Source: Cryobacterium gelidum (lineage in GTDB: Bacteria > Actinomycetota > Actinomycetes > Actinomycetales > Microbacteriaceae). From it: 64,000 nucleotides of DNA. Position 1 is the stretch's first letter. The number at the start of each line of letters is the position of its first letter. The stretch spans positions 321,212 through 385,211 of the forward strand of contig NZ_SOHL01000003.1 of the NCBI RefSeq assembly GCF_004403985.1, written 5' to 3'. Below are positions 51,266 to 60,639 of the stretch, in pieces. A program made the position numbers and the translations under genes. Under the pieces are notes generated by a model that saw nothing but the letters and a program-made list of their open reading frames with translations, was not told the DNA's origin and searched no databases.

Positions 51266-51535
51266 TTAGCGACGCAGGCCGAGGCTGCCGATCAGTGTGC
51301 GGTACCGAGTAATGTCGATGTCCGACAGGTAACCGAGCAGACGGCGACGCTGACCAACCATAAGAAGCAGGCCACGACGTGAGTGGTGGTCGTGCTTGTG
51401 CTCTTTCAGGTGCTCCGTGAGGTCGAGAATGCGCTGCGTGAGCATTGCAATCTGAACTTCCGGGGACCCGGTGTCGCCTGGGTGGGTAGCGTACTTTTCG
51501 ATGATCGCCTTCTTAGCATCTGGTTCGAGTGCCAT
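51266..51535 (-). CDS. rpsO: 30S ribosomal protein S15
   Basis: This 89-residue ribosomal protein has the S15 signature in [51 protein letters not shown]. It binds 16S rRNA in the platform of the small subunit. I start it at MALEPDAKK (51535), the usual N-terminus; a longer frame begins at 51559. It is followed by its own terminator. Confidence 0.98.
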   Translation of the reverse strand: MALEPDAKKAIIEKYATHPGDTGSPEVQIAMLTQRILDLTEHLKEHKHDHHSRRGLLLMVGQRRRLLGYLSDIDITRYRTLIGSLGLRR

Positions 51536-51680
51536 AAAGTGGGATCCCCTTTCTCTCACTGCGCGGTGCCCTTGGCTGAATGCCTGAGCTCTCTTTATCC
51601 GCGGCCGTTGAACGGCAACCTACATACTTTAGCAGAGTGGGCGGCCGACGCGGTCACGCTGGGCGAATTTGAGACCCGTC

Positions 51681-54614
51681 TCAGGTCGTGAGTACACCCA
51701 GCACGTCTTCGAGAGCGAGCAAAAAATGGTCGGCGCTGGCGACGCTGAGGCAGAGCGGCGGCTTGATCTTGAGTACGTTCTTGAAGTCGCCGGTGGGCTG
51801 CACGATGCAGCCGCGCAGCAACAGTTCGTCGCAGATCATGGCGGCGACGGCGGTGGCCGGCGTGAAGTCCTCCCGATCACTCACCAGTTCGACGCCGAGG
51901 TAGAGCCCCGTACCGTAGACCGCACCGACCAGATCGAATCGTTCGCCGAGACGCTCGAGTCCCCGCTTCAGGTGCCGACCAACCGCCTCGGCATTTTGCT
52001 GCAGGCCTTCGTCGCGCATGATGTCGAGCACGGTGAGGCCGATGCGGCAGCTGAGCGGACTGCCACCCGCGGAGGAGAAGAAGGGTCCGTCATCGGCGAA
52101 ACGTTCGGCAATGTCCCGGCGGGTGATCACCGCCCCGAGCGGATGCCCGTTGCCCATCGCCTTGGCGATGGTGATGATGTCGGGAACCACGTTTTGCTGT
52201 TCGGTGCCCCAGAAGTATTGGCCGAGGCGCCCGTAGCTCACCTGCACCTCGTCGGCGATGCAGAGCCCGCCGCGCGAGCGCACTTTCTCGTAGACTCCGG
52301 CCAGGTAGCCATCGGGCAGCAGCACACCGCCGGCGTTGCCGAACACCGGTTCGGCGATGAACGCGGCGACCGTGCGTCCGTCTCCGGCGAGGGTCTGCAG
52401 GTCGCCGTCGAGATCGCTCAGGTAGTGCGGCGCCGATTGCAGGCCCCGGTATTTGCCGCGCACGGCGTTCGGTGCCTCGACGAGATGCACCCAGTCCGGC
52501 CTCGTTTCCAGCGCCCGCGGGTTGTCGGCGACCGAGGATGAGATGGCATCCGCTGCCATCGACCAGCCGTGATACGCCTCCCGCACCGCAAGCACGGTGT
52601 CATGGCCGGTATGGGTCAGGGCCAGGCGCAGGGCCAGGTCGACGGCCTCGGTGCCGCTGTTGACCAGGAATACGGTGTCGAGGGGGTCGGGAGCGAGTTC
52701 GGCGAGGCGCTCGGTGAACCGCACGAGCTCTTCGTAGTGAAAACGGGAGTTGGTGTTGAGCAGCGACCACTGGCTGCGTGCCGCCTCGGCAATGCGCGGG
52801 TGACCGTGTCCGACGGTCGTGACGTTGTTGATCATGTCGACGTAGCTCTGGCCGTGAGTGTCGATGAGGTGGTGTTTCCAGCCGCGTTCAATCTGCGGCG
52901 GTGCCGCGTAATAGTGTTCCTGCACGCGCGCGAAGACCGTGTCGCGGCGCTGCAACAGGGCGGCTGGGTCGGCGAGCGGGCGCATGGTCGCCAGCCCGAG
53001 CAGGGCAGAGGGGTCGGGGCAGACCCGTTGCCACAGCACAGCGCTCGACGGTGCGACGAAAAACGGGGGGCGGATGCCGCGGAGCCGGCCGGTCTGCACC
53101 GTCACCCGGGCGATGGCCGTGCCGTGCCGTGCTCCGATGGAGCGCGCCCCCACGGCGCCGGAGATCGTGCCGAGAGCGGTTCCGGCTCGAATGGCCTGGC
53201 CGTCGAGGGCGGCAGCGTCGACGCCGGTCAACCAGAGGTCGTAGTTGCCGCCTTCCAGCCGAACCGTATCGGCATCGACCACCACCACGGTCGCGTCGAT
53301 CGGCGCCATGACCGGGGTTTCGGCAGACAGATACACCTCGACGCCGAGAGCCAGGGTGATCGACTCGTCGGCCGTGTCTCGGCGGGTCTGCGACAGCCGG
53401 TACTCGCCGTAACGGGTGACGGCGTGGCCGAGATGGGCTGCGGCATCCGCTGCCACCCGCTCGTCAATGCCGGGCTCGAGCCAGCTTCCGGCATCGAACA
53501 CGGCGCTCGTGACCGACAGGTCGATGATGGCCGCCGGCTCCAGTGGGCCGAACAGGGGGTGGTTGCCGGCCACGACCGGCGCGCCCTCGTCGGTCAACGC
53601 CAAGCGAATGAGGGCTTCGATCTGCGCTGCGGTTTGGTCGGCCGCCGTGTCGAAGGCGAGCCACTCCCTGGCACGGTTGGCATCGGCGTAGTCGTTGTCA
53701 CCGTCGAGGTGCACCTGCTGTTCGCCGCTCACGACGAGTACCGCCGTGCGCAGCACGATCAGGGGCCACAGGGCGGTGAGTTCGGCGTCGGTGAGCGGCA
53801 CCTGCGCGGCGAAAGCCTCGATCGTGTCGAGAATGGCGAGTGGATGCTGCGGGCTGCGGTAGAGCACGCACGCACATGTCGCGGCAAGCTCGGCGATGAT
53901 CCAGCCGTGGGCCACATCGCCGAAGTCGATCACGCCGGTGATGGTCTCGGCGACGTCCTCCCGGCTCACCACGTTGTCGTCGGTCAGGTCACCGTGAATG
54001 GTCTGCACCCGCAGTTCGGCGGCGACCCGTGCGAGCTGCTGCCGGGCGGCGTCGGTGACCCTGCGCAGTCGCTCGCGGCGGGCATCGTCGTCGACGGCGG
54101 GAAGGAGGGCGTCGATGACCTCGCCGCCGCGCCGCAGGTCCCACTGCAGAAACCGGTCGGCTCCCGGGTGCTCGAAGTCGGCGAGGCCGCGAACAATGCG
54201 ACCGGCCACGTCACCGAGCGAGCAGATCTGCTCGTTCGAGAGGCGCACGGAGTCGGTCAGCGGATGCCCGTCGACATAGGTCAGCAGGCGCAGGTCCAGG
54301 TTTTGTCCGTCGACGGTGACGCGCTGAATCGCACGGCCGTCGATCCCGACAACGACTGCGGGAACGTCGAGTCCAGCGCTGTCGAGGTGCGCCAGGGCAG
54401 CGTTTTGAGCCTCGAGCTCGACCGTGGCGATGGCCGGGTTGGAGACTTTGAGAACGACGGTGGCGGTATCCGTCTCGATGCGAAAGTTGCGGTCTTGGTG
54501 GCTGCCGAGTTCCCTGACGGTGCCCGTGACGCCAAACCGATCGCGGGCAAGTTGGGTCGCCTGCGCGAGCGTCAGGCGTGGGCGCGGCAGGTGGAAGGGG
54601 CTGTGCTTGGTCAT
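51681..54614 (-). CDS. Three-domain protein: APH-like kinase, degenerate M23-like, class III aminotransferase
   Basis: This 977-residue cytosolic protein joins three parts. Residues 20-340 are an aminoglycoside phosphotransferase/choline-kinase-like domain (IHGDLTDDNVV with H207 and D209, then GVIDFGDVAHGW). Residues about 395-540 are M23-peptidase-like (LALGVEVYLSAETPVMAPIDATVVVVD) but lack the zinc His and Asp. Residues about 560-977 are a class III PLP aminotransferase; the PLP Lys is K818 in IITIAKAMGNGHPLGA, with SGTEAVDLALRLA upstream. Related actinobacterial proteins have the same architecture. A phospho-amine lyase or aminotransferase role is suggested, but the substrate is unknown. 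Confidence 0.88.
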   Translation of the reverse strand: MTKHSPFHLPRPRLTLAQATQLARDRFGVTGTVRELGSHQDRNFRIETDTATVVLKVSNPAIATVELEAQNAALAHLDSAGLDVPAVVVGIDGRAIQRVTVDGQNLDLRLLTYVDGHPLTDSVRLSNEQICSLGDVAGRIVRGLADFEHPGADRFLQWDLRRGGEVIDALLPAVDDDARRERLRRVTDAARQQLARVAAELRVQTIHGDLTDDNVVSREDVAETITGVIDFGDVAHGWIIAELAATCACVLYRSPQHPLAILDTIEAFAAQVPLTDAELTALWPLIVLRTAVLVVSGEQQVHLDGDNDYADANRAREWLAFDTAADQTAAQIEALIRLALTDEGAPVVAGNHPLFGPLEPAAIIDLSVTSAVFDAGSWLEPGIDERVAADAAAHLGHAVTRYGEYRLSQTRRDTADESITLALGVEVYLSAETPVMAPIDATVVVVDADTVRLEGGNYDLWLTGVDAAALDGQAIRAGTALGTISGAVGARSIGARHGTAIARVTVQTGRLRGIRPPFFVAPSSAVLWQRVCPDPSALLGLATMRPLADPAALLQRRDTVFARVQEHYYAAPPQIERGWKHHLIDTHGQSYVDMINNVTTVGHGHPRIAEAARSQWSLLNTNSRFHYEELVRFTERLAELAPDPLDTVFLVNSGTEAVDLALRLALTHTGHDTVLAVREAYHGWSMAADAISSSVADNPRALETRPDWVHLVEAPNAVRGKYRGLQSAPHYLSDLDGDLQTLAGDGRTVAAFIAEPVFGNAGGVLLPDGYLAGVYEKVRSRGGLCIADEVQVSYGRLGQYFWGTEQQNVVPDIITIAKAMGNGHPLGAVITRRDIAERFADDGPFFSSAGGSPLSCRIGLTVLDIMRDEGLQQNAEAVGRHLKRGLERLGERFDLVGAVYGTGLYLGVELVSDREDFTPATAVAAMICDELLLRGCIVQPTGDFKNVLKIKPPLCLSVASADHFLLALEDVLGVLTT

Positions 54615-54679
54615 TGTTCTCCAGTCACGAGGGTGGCACGAGCACGGGTAGACCGACGAGGTGACATGGATGCGCCGGG

Positions 54680-55795
54680 TCAGCGCTTACGTACGCGACG
54701 CTTGGGCGGGATCGCGCGCGGGCGCGGAACATCCGCTGCGTGCCAGGCCTTGGCGATGGCCCATGCGACGGCCGCGATCGGCACCGACAGCACGGCGCCG
54801 ACGATGCCGCCGAGGATGGTTCCGGCGGTCAACCCCACCAGAATGACGAGCGGATGCAGCTTGAGCGACTGAGCCATGACGACCGGCTGCAGAAAGTTGC
54901 CCTCGAGCTGGTTGACGGCGATCACGATGATGATGACGATCAGCGCGACGCCCGGCCCGCTCGCGACGAGGGCCACCAGGGCGGCGAGGACACCGGCCGC
55001 GGTCGCACCGATCAGCGGAATGAACGCTCCGAGGAACACGATCACCGCCAACGGCAGGGCAAGCGGCACCTGCAGAATGGCCAGGCCGACACCGATCGCG
55101 GTTGCATCGACGGCGGCGACGATCGCCGTGCCGCGCACGTAGCCGCCGAGCACCCGCAGCGAGGTCTGGCCGATGCGGCGCCCGCGGGCGAGGCGCTCGC
55201 CCTTGAAGGGCGTCAGGAAGAAGTTCCAGATTTGGTCGCCGTCCTTGAGAAAGAAGAACAGAATGACCACAAGCAGCACGGCCCCGGTCACCAGCTCGAA
55301 CACTACCGACGCTCCGGCGAGCGCTCCGGTGCCGAACTGACTGCTGGTGAGGAAATCGACCACCGCGGTGCGCGCGTCGTCTATCTGCTTCTCATCGATC
55401 TGGATCGGCCCCTCGATGAGAAACTGTTGCAGCCGATCGATGCCCTGGGAGGCCGAGGAAAATAGCTCGTTCCACTGATCGCGCACCGCGAAGACGATGA
55501 GCGTGATGATGCCGCCGAAAAAGGCAATGCCGCCGAGCAGGGTGATCCAGGTGGCCAGAATCGCAGCGACGCCGCGCCGGCGCAGGCCGTTGATGACCGG
55601 GCTCAATGCTGCGGCGAGGATGATGGCGATCAGCACGGGAATAACGACGAGCTTGAGCTGCACCAGCCCGTAGATGACCACGGCGGACAGGAGGATGACG
55701 AGCAGAATCTGCCCGCTACGCAATCCGAGCCAGCCGAGTCGGTCGGTCAGCGGGGTACGAGAAACCAAGGGCGTGGGGTCGTCTTGTGCGCGCAT
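54680..55795 (-). CDS. AI-2E family transporter (PerM-like)
   Basis: This 371-residue membrane protein has about eight helices and the AI-2E hallmarks: VIPVLIAIILAAALSPVINGLRRRGV at the N-terminal half, and PLALPLAVIVFLGAFIPLIGATAAGVLAALVAL near the centre. NQLEGNFLQPVVMAQSLKLHPLVILVGLTAG is in the C-terminal half. The family includes autoinducer-2 exporters and cation antiporters, so the substrate is uncertain. It follows the aminotransferase-fusion gene upstream on the same strand (65 bp away). Confidence 0.88.
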   Translation of the reverse strand: MRAQDDPTPLVSRTPLTDRLGWLGLRSGQILLVILLSAVVIYGLVQLKLVVIPVLIAIILAAALSPVINGLRRRGVAAILATWITLLGGIAFFGGIITLIVFAVRDQWNELFSSASQGIDRLQQFLIEGPIQIDEKQIDDARTAVVDFLTSSQFGTGALAGASVVFELVTGAVLLVVILFFFLKDGDQIWNFFLTPFKGERLARGRRIGQTSLRVLGGYVRGTAIVAAVDATAIGVGLAILQVPLALPLAVIVFLGAFIPLIGATAAGVLAALVALVASGPGVALIVIIIVIAVNQLEGNFLQPVVMAQSLKLHPLVILVGLTAGTILGGIVGAVLSVPIAAVAWAIAKAWHAADVPRPRAIPPKRRVRKR

Positions 55796-56063
55796 ACACC
55801 CAGCCTAGACATCCGCTACGCAGAAACCTCGACCGACCGGCTCTTTGGCCGATTCACTCGAGGGTGGCCGCGACCGTGTCGAGAATGGATTCGTCACCGG
55901 CAAAGATGCCGCGCTCGCGCGGTCAGGGTGGGCATGGTCGCATTCCACGGCCCGTCGGCGAGCGACCGCCACGACAGGTGATCGTAGGTGAAGGCATGAT
56001 CGAAACCGTACGGCTCGGCGCCGGAGCGGTTGCAATGTCGGTGGCCGGTGCCAGACTCTGATC

Positions 56064-57224
56064 ATGGACACTTTGCCGTATCCGCTGAATCCCAGGCTCC
56101 CCCCGCACTGCACGATCGTTCCGCCGTACCTGCTCGTGCGGCTGGCGAAACTTGACGGCCCCCGATTCGCACAGGCCGCGGCGGCCGCGCGGCAGTCGCT
56201 GCTGCGGGACTCGCAGATTCGGCAATTGCGCGGTGGGGGGCGTCCATTTGCCTATTCCGGGGCTCGCACTCTGCCTACTCGTACCCCGGGCGAGTTTGAC
56301 CGCACAATTTCAGATGCTGGCGGCCAGGAGCGCCTGCCCGGTCGCCGGGTGCGCGCCGAAGGCCAAGCGCCCGGTAGCGATCCAGCCGTGAATGAGGCGT
56401 ACGACGGTCTCGGCTCCACCCAGACCCTGTTCTGGTCGCAGTTCGGTCGGGACAGCGTCGACGGCTCCGGACTTCCGCTGGACGCGACCGTGCACTACGG
56501 CAAGCAGTACGACAACGCCTTTTGGGATGGCGAACGCATGGTGTTCGGCGACGGTGACGGGGAGGTCTTCAACCGATTCACGATTTCGCTCAGTGTGATC
56601 GGGCACGAGCTCACACACGGCGTCACTCAGTTCACGGCAAACTTGGAATACCGGGGCCAGTCGGGGGCCTTGAACGAGTCCATCTCCGACGTCTTCGGCG
56701 CCCTGGTCGAGCAGCACGCCAGAAAACAATCGACGGCCGAGGCCAGCTGGCTGATCGGCAAAGGCCTGTTCACCGACCAAGTCGAGGGCGAAGCCCTCCG
56801 TTCGATGAAAGCGCCCGGTACGGCGTACAACGACGATGTCCTCGGTAAGGATCCGCAGCCCGCCAGCATGGCCGGCTACGTTGAAACGGAGGACGACAAT
56901 GGCGGGGTGCACCTGAACTCGGGCATCCCCAACCGTGCGTTCTTCCTGGTTGCGGAGAGTCTCGGCGGCAATGCCTGGGAAACACCCGGTCGCATTTGGT
57001 ACGACACGCTGACCGGCACCGGTCTCGACCGGAGGAGCAACTTTGCCGCCTTCGCGGCGGCAACGGCCGACACGGCCGCTCGTCTCTACGGCAACAGTTC
57101 CACCGCCCACGACGCGGTTCTGCAGGCCTGGGCGACGGTCGGTGTGGTGGCGGCATCCCCTGCACCGGCACTCACGCAACCCACATTGCCGACGCCACCA
57201 GCCCCGGCCCAACCACCGGAGTAA
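56064..57224 (+). CDS. Protealysin-like M4 (thermolysin family) metalloprotease
   Basis: This 386-residue protein has a short protealysin-type propeptide (HCTIVPPYLLVRLAKL, residues 15-30) and no signal peptide. It has the catalytic zinc motif HELTH at 181-185 with E205 in ALNESISDVFGALVE. The later GGVHLNSGIPNRAFFLVAESLGG carries the catalytic His. It is therefore a cytosolic, probably latent, protease like Serratia protealysin. The C-terminus has a Pro-rich tail. It lies 9 bp upstream of an emfourin-type inhibitor gene. Confidence 0.9.
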   Translation: MDTLPYPLNPRLPPHCTIVPPYLLVRLAKLDGPRFAQAAAAARQSLLRDSQIRQLRGGGRPFAYSGARTLPTRTPGEFDRTISDAGGQERLPGRRVRAEGQAPGSDPAVNEAYDGLGSTQTLFWSQFGRDSVDGSGLPLDATVHYGKQYDNAFWDGERMVFGDGDGEVFNRFTISLSVIGHELTHGVTQFTANLEYRGQSGALNESISDVFGALVEQHARKQSTAEASWLIGKGLFTDQVEGEALRSMKAPGTAYNDDVLGKDPQPASMAGYVETEDDNGGVHLNSGIPNRAFFLVAESLGGNAWETPGRIWYDTLTGTGLDRRSNFAAFAAATADTAARLYGNSSTAHDAVLQAWATVGVVAASPAPALTQPTLPTPPAPAQPPE

Positions 57225-57233
57225 CATCGCGCC

Positions 57234-57500
57234 ATGAAAGTCATCGTCTCTCGCAGCGGCGGGATGGCGGGCATCCGCCTGACATGGGAAGTCCAGGTCG
57301 AAGAACAACCCGACCCGATTCTCTGGACCGAGTTTCTGAACTCCCTGCCCTGGGACGAGGTCACCGACAGCGAGGCCACCCCCGACCGGTTCGCCTACCG
57401 CATTCGGTGTGCCCCACACGAAGTGGTGCTCGCCGAACAGGAGATGAACGGTCCGTGGCGCGATCTGGTCAACCGGGTCAGGGCCGCCAACGGCATGTAG
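57234..57500 (+). CDS. Emfourin-like inhibitor of protealysin
   Basis: This 88-residue protein begins MKVIVSRSGGMAGIRLTWEV, matching the emfourin (M4in) N-terminal motif RSGGxAG. It lacks a signal peptide and has no catalytic motif. Emfourins are tight inhibitors of protealysin-like proteases, and family members are encoded beside them as here, with a 9-bp gap. The likely role is to keep the co-expressed protease inactive in the cytoplasm. Assignment rests on this motif, size and context. Confidence 0.82.
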   Translation: MKVIVSRSGGMAGIRLTWEVQVEEQPDPILWTEFLNSLPWDEVTDSEATPDRFAYRIRCAPHEVVLAEQEMNGPWRDLVNRVRAANGM

Positions 57501-57523
57501 CCGCCTGAGCGCTGCAGCCGGCG

Positions 57524-59272
57524 CTACTTTTTGGGGCGACGGCCCCAGCGCGGCCGGCGATCCGGATCATCGGTCAGTGCCGCTTCAATGTGCCCGTCGA
57601 CCTGGTCGCCGAAGTGATCGTCGAAGTTCTTCTCGAGGTTCGCGGTGACGGTCTTGCCGACGCGGCGAGCCATCTCCTCGCGGCGCTGGCGGCGCTCAGC
57701 GCTGACGAGCACCTCGTGTTCGGTGCGGAATGCCCGGTAAGTGGCGATACACATACCGATCATGACGATACTCACCGGAATCGCAGTCAGAATCGCACCG
57801 GTCTGCAACGCAGCGAGCCCACCGGCCAGCAATAGGGCGATGGCCACGATTCCGCTGAGACTCGCCCACATGATGCGGCTCCACTTGGGCGGGTTGGTGT
57901 CGCCGCCGGAGGCGAGCATGTCGATCACGAGAGAACCAGAGTCAGCCGAGGTAATGAAGAAAATCGCCACGACAATAACCGCGAGCACCGAGAGGATGCC
58001 GCCGAGCGGCAGCTGACCGAGAAAGTTGAACAGCACGTTCTCGGAAATGATCCCGACCGCGGGGTCGAAGAGCCCGCCGCCATCGCCCTCCCAGGCGAGG
58101 CGGATGGCGCTTCCACCCATGGCAGCAAACCAGACGAAGGTAACCAGGGTCGGAACGAGGAGCACGCCCGCGATGAACTCGCGCACGGTACGGCCACGCG
58201 AGATACGGGCGATGAAGACACCGACGAACGGCGCCCACGAGATCCACCAGCCCCAGTAGAAAATCGTCCAAGCGCCCTGCCAGTCGATACCGGCCTGGCC
58301 GGTGAAGGTAGCGGCGTCGAAGGTGAGTCCAACGATGTTTTGAAAATACCCGCCCATGGACTCGACGAGTAGGCGCAGCAGGTACAGGGTGGGGCCGAGA
58401 GCCAGCACGGCGATCAGGAGCAGTCCGGCCATGCCGAGGTTGATGTTGGAGAGCCATTTGATGCCCTTGCCGACACCACTGACCACGGAGACAGTGGCGA
58501 TGGCCGTTATCACGATTATGAGCACAACGAGGAGGGTGTTGTTGACGTCTCCCACCACACCGAGGTAACTCAGCCCGGCTGCAATCTGTTTGACCCCCAG
58601 GCCGAGCGAGGTTGCCACTCCGAACAGCGTTCCGACAATGGCGATGACGTCGATGGCATCACCCAGGCGGCCGTTGACCCGGTCACCGAGCAGGGGCTCC
58701 AGCGCCCAGCGAATGGATACCGGGCGCCCCTTGCGGTGAATGGAGTAGGCCAGAGCGAGCCCCACCACGGCGTAGATGGCCCAGGCGTGGAAGCCCCAGT
58801 GCAAGAAGGTCTGCGACATGGCGGCCGCAGCGAGCTCCCGCGAGCCCCCGGTCACGCCGGGTTTTGGGTCTGTAAAGAAGGTGAGCGGCTCGGCCGCCCC
58901 CCAGAACACGAGGCCGATGCCCATACCGGCCGCGAACAGCATGGCAAACCAGCTCATGATGCCAAATTCGGGCTTATCGTCGTCTTGGCCGAGCTTGATG
59001 TCGCCGAAACGGCTTGCACCCATCCAGATCGCGAACACCACGAACGCGGCCACGATGACCATATAGTACGGGCCGAGGCCAGCCACTACCCAGCCTTGCA
59101 GCAGGGCGAGAACATTGCCTGTGCGCACCGGGAAGGCGATGGCGACGATGACGACGGCGAGAATGATGCCGAGCGCCGGATAAAACACTCGGGGTGCAGA
59201 AACGACGAAACGTCGGGATTTAGTCGGGCTACTCTTCGGCGTTCTGGCCGGTACTTCGGGTTGTGCGCTCAC
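57524..59272 (-). CDS. BCCT family betaine/choline/carnitine transporter
   Basis: This 582-residue transporter has about 12 helices and the BCCT signature region: WFAMLFAAGMGIGLVFWGAAEPLTFF and the aromatic-box-rich FYWGWWISWAPFVGVFIARISRGR. It imports glycine betaine or related compounds, normally coupled to Na+, for osmoprotection. A soluble acidic C-terminal tail of about 70 residues follows, as in osmosensing members such as BetP. GTG 59272 has AGAAGG upstream; a longer frame runs to 59326. Confidence 0.92.
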   Translation of the reverse strand: MSAQPEVPARTPKSSPTKSRRFVVSAPRVFYPALGIILAVVIVAIAFPVRTGNVLALLQGWVVAGLGPYYMVIVAAFVVFAIWMGASRFGDIKLGQDDDKPEFGIMSWFAMLFAAGMGIGLVFWGAAEPLTFFTDPKPGVTGGSRELAAAAMSQTFLHWGFHAWAIYAVVGLALAYSIHRKGRPVSIRWALEPLLGDRVNGRLGDAIDVIAIVGTLFGVATSLGLGVKQIAAGLSYLGVVGDVNNTLLVVLIIVITAIATVSVVSGVGKGIKWLSNINLGMAGLLLIAVLALGPTLYLLRLLVESMGGYFQNIVGLTFDAATFTGQAGIDWQGAWTIFYWGWWISWAPFVGVFIARISRGRTVREFIAGVLLVPTLVTFVWFAAMGGSAIRLAWEGDGGGLFDPAVGIISENVLFNFLGQLPLGGILSVLAVIVVAIFFITSADSGSLVIDMLASGGDTNPPKWSRIMWASLSGIVAIALLLAGGLAALQTGAILTAIPVSIVMIGMCIATYRAFRTEHEVLVSAERRQRREEMARRVGKTVTANLEKNFDDHFGDQVDGHIEAALTDDPDRRPRWGRRPKK

Positions 59273-59481
59273 TCGGACCTTCTCAAAAAATAGAATTCGG
59301 CGCGCGATGGAAATACGGTGCTGCACTGCCAGGAACCTGCCCCACCGGGCAAAAATTCCAGCCTACAGGTATGCGGCCCACGTTGTCGGGGCAATATGCT
59401 TTATTGCGTGTTTGCCAACTCCGGCGCAGCAATCGGGTCTCTCCCCCTCGCCCTGAAGCTTCCGGCGTGTGACGATGGATC

Positions 59482-59925
59482 ATGACTTTCGACGATGCGA
59501 ACGCGGCTGCAGTAGCGGTGCAGATTCTCAGCGATGAAGAATGTTGGGATGCGCTGCTCTCGGCCAGTCTGGGGCGCCTCGCGGTGTCCGCGGGCGGGAT
59601 ACCCGATATTTTTCCGGTCAACTTCATCGCCGCCGACCGGCGGCTGTTGTTTCGCACCGCAGCCGGTACCAAACTGGTCGAACTCACGGTCAACAACCGG
59701 GTTGCTTTTGAAACGGATGGCGTCGGCCGGGACGACGCGTGGAGCGTCGTCGTGCATGGAACGGCCAGGGCGCTTGATACCCAGGGTGACATCGATGTTG
59801 CCGGGGGCTTGCCGTTGCGACCGCTGATTCCAACGGTCAAGCCGGTCTTCGTCGAGATCGTGCCCGCATCGATCACCGGCCGGCGGTTCCCACTCGGCCC
59901 AGAGCCGGCAGCGACCCTGCTCTAG
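59482..59925 (+). CDS. Pyridoxamine 5'-phosphate oxidase-like FMN-binding protein
   Basis: This 147-residue protein has the PNPOx-like split-barrel fold, with strands ILSDEECWDALLSASLGRLAVSAGGIPDIFPVNFI, LLFRTAAGTKLVEL, and VAFETDGVGRDDAWSVVVHGTARALD. Small proteins of this type bind flavin or F420 and often act in redox or stress defence. No specific substrate can be given. It stands alone between the BCCT and FKBP genes. Confidence 0.82.
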   Translation: MTFDDANAAAVAVQILSDEECWDALLSASLGRLAVSAGGIPDIFPVNFIAADRRLLFRTAAGTKLVELTVNNRVAFETDGVGRDDAWSVVVHGTARALDTQGDIDVAGGLPLRPLIPTVKPVFVEIVPASITGRRFPLGPEPAATLL

Positions 59926-60059
59926 CCGCCCTGCGCTGATATCTGGTGGCGTTGCTTTCCGTCGCCACGAACCGGGGCAAACATGATGAACGGCACCGGC
60001 CGAGATGCGACTTTATCAGCGGCATCCCGGCCGGTGTGGCACTTCGGGTGGGACTCCGC

Positions 60060-60431
60060 CTAGCTCACGCCGAGCAGGTCGATGACGAAGATCAGGGTCT
60101 GGCCGGACAGACGGTGGCCGGAACCGGCTGGCCCGTAGGCGAGGTGCGGGGGCACAATGAGCTTGCGCCGGCCGCCGACCTTCATTCCGGGAATACCCTG
60201 CTGCCAGCCGGCGATGAGCGAACGCAGCGGAAAGTTGATCGACTGGCCCCGGTTCCAGGACGAGTCGAACTCATCGCCGGACGAGAACTCGACGCCAAGG
60301 TAGTGCACGTCAACGGTGGCACCGGCGGTGGCCTCGGCGCCGTCACCGACGACGACATCGGTAATCTCGAGTTGTTCGGGCGCTGCGCCCTCGGGGAAGT
60401 CAATTTCGGGCTTGGAATTCAAATCAGTCAT
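60060..60431 (-). CDS. FKBP-type peptidyl-prolyl cis-trans isomerase
   Basis: This 123-residue cytosolic isomerase has the FKBP core: VDVHYLGVEFSSGDEFDSSWNRGQSINFPL, IAGWQQGIPGMKVGGRRKLIVPPHLAYG, and the C-terminal LIFVIDLLGV. The catalytic-pocket residues (Tyr, Phe/Asp and Trp region) are present. No signal peptide or trigger-factor domain is seen. ATG 60431 is preferred over a longer frame to 60443. It likely helps protein folding. Confidence 0.95.
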   Translation of the reverse strand: MTDLNSKPEIDFPEGAAPEQLEITDVVVGDGAEATAGATVDVHYLGVEFSSGDEFDSSWNRGQSINFPLRSLIAGWQQGIPGMKVGGRRKLIVPPHLAYGPAGSGHRLSGQTLIFVIDLLGVS

Positions 60432-60639
60432 GCCCCTATCCAACCGGATTCAGCGCCGGAATGCACACCGAGCGGGACCTTCAAAAATAATGCTTGCGCC
60501 CGGTCGCCGACGGGTGCACTCTTGACGTACACCAACTCGTCGCATCGGTAGAGTCGTCGGCATTGCCACACCACCGAGGCGGCGGGTTTCTGTTTGTGCT
60601 GATCTTGCAACCGAAGAATCGCGGTCCGGGTGAGCGCGA

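Noticed and set aside
52569..54872. Long plus-strand frame opposite the aminotransferase fusion (about 767 codons)
   Set aside because: Shadow of the minus-strand gene, which has clear kinase and PLP motifs.
55796..56063. Possible short gene between the AI-2E transporter and the M4 protease
   Set aside because: Frames there have no ribosome site, no domain and atypical composition; I treat the region as intergenic.
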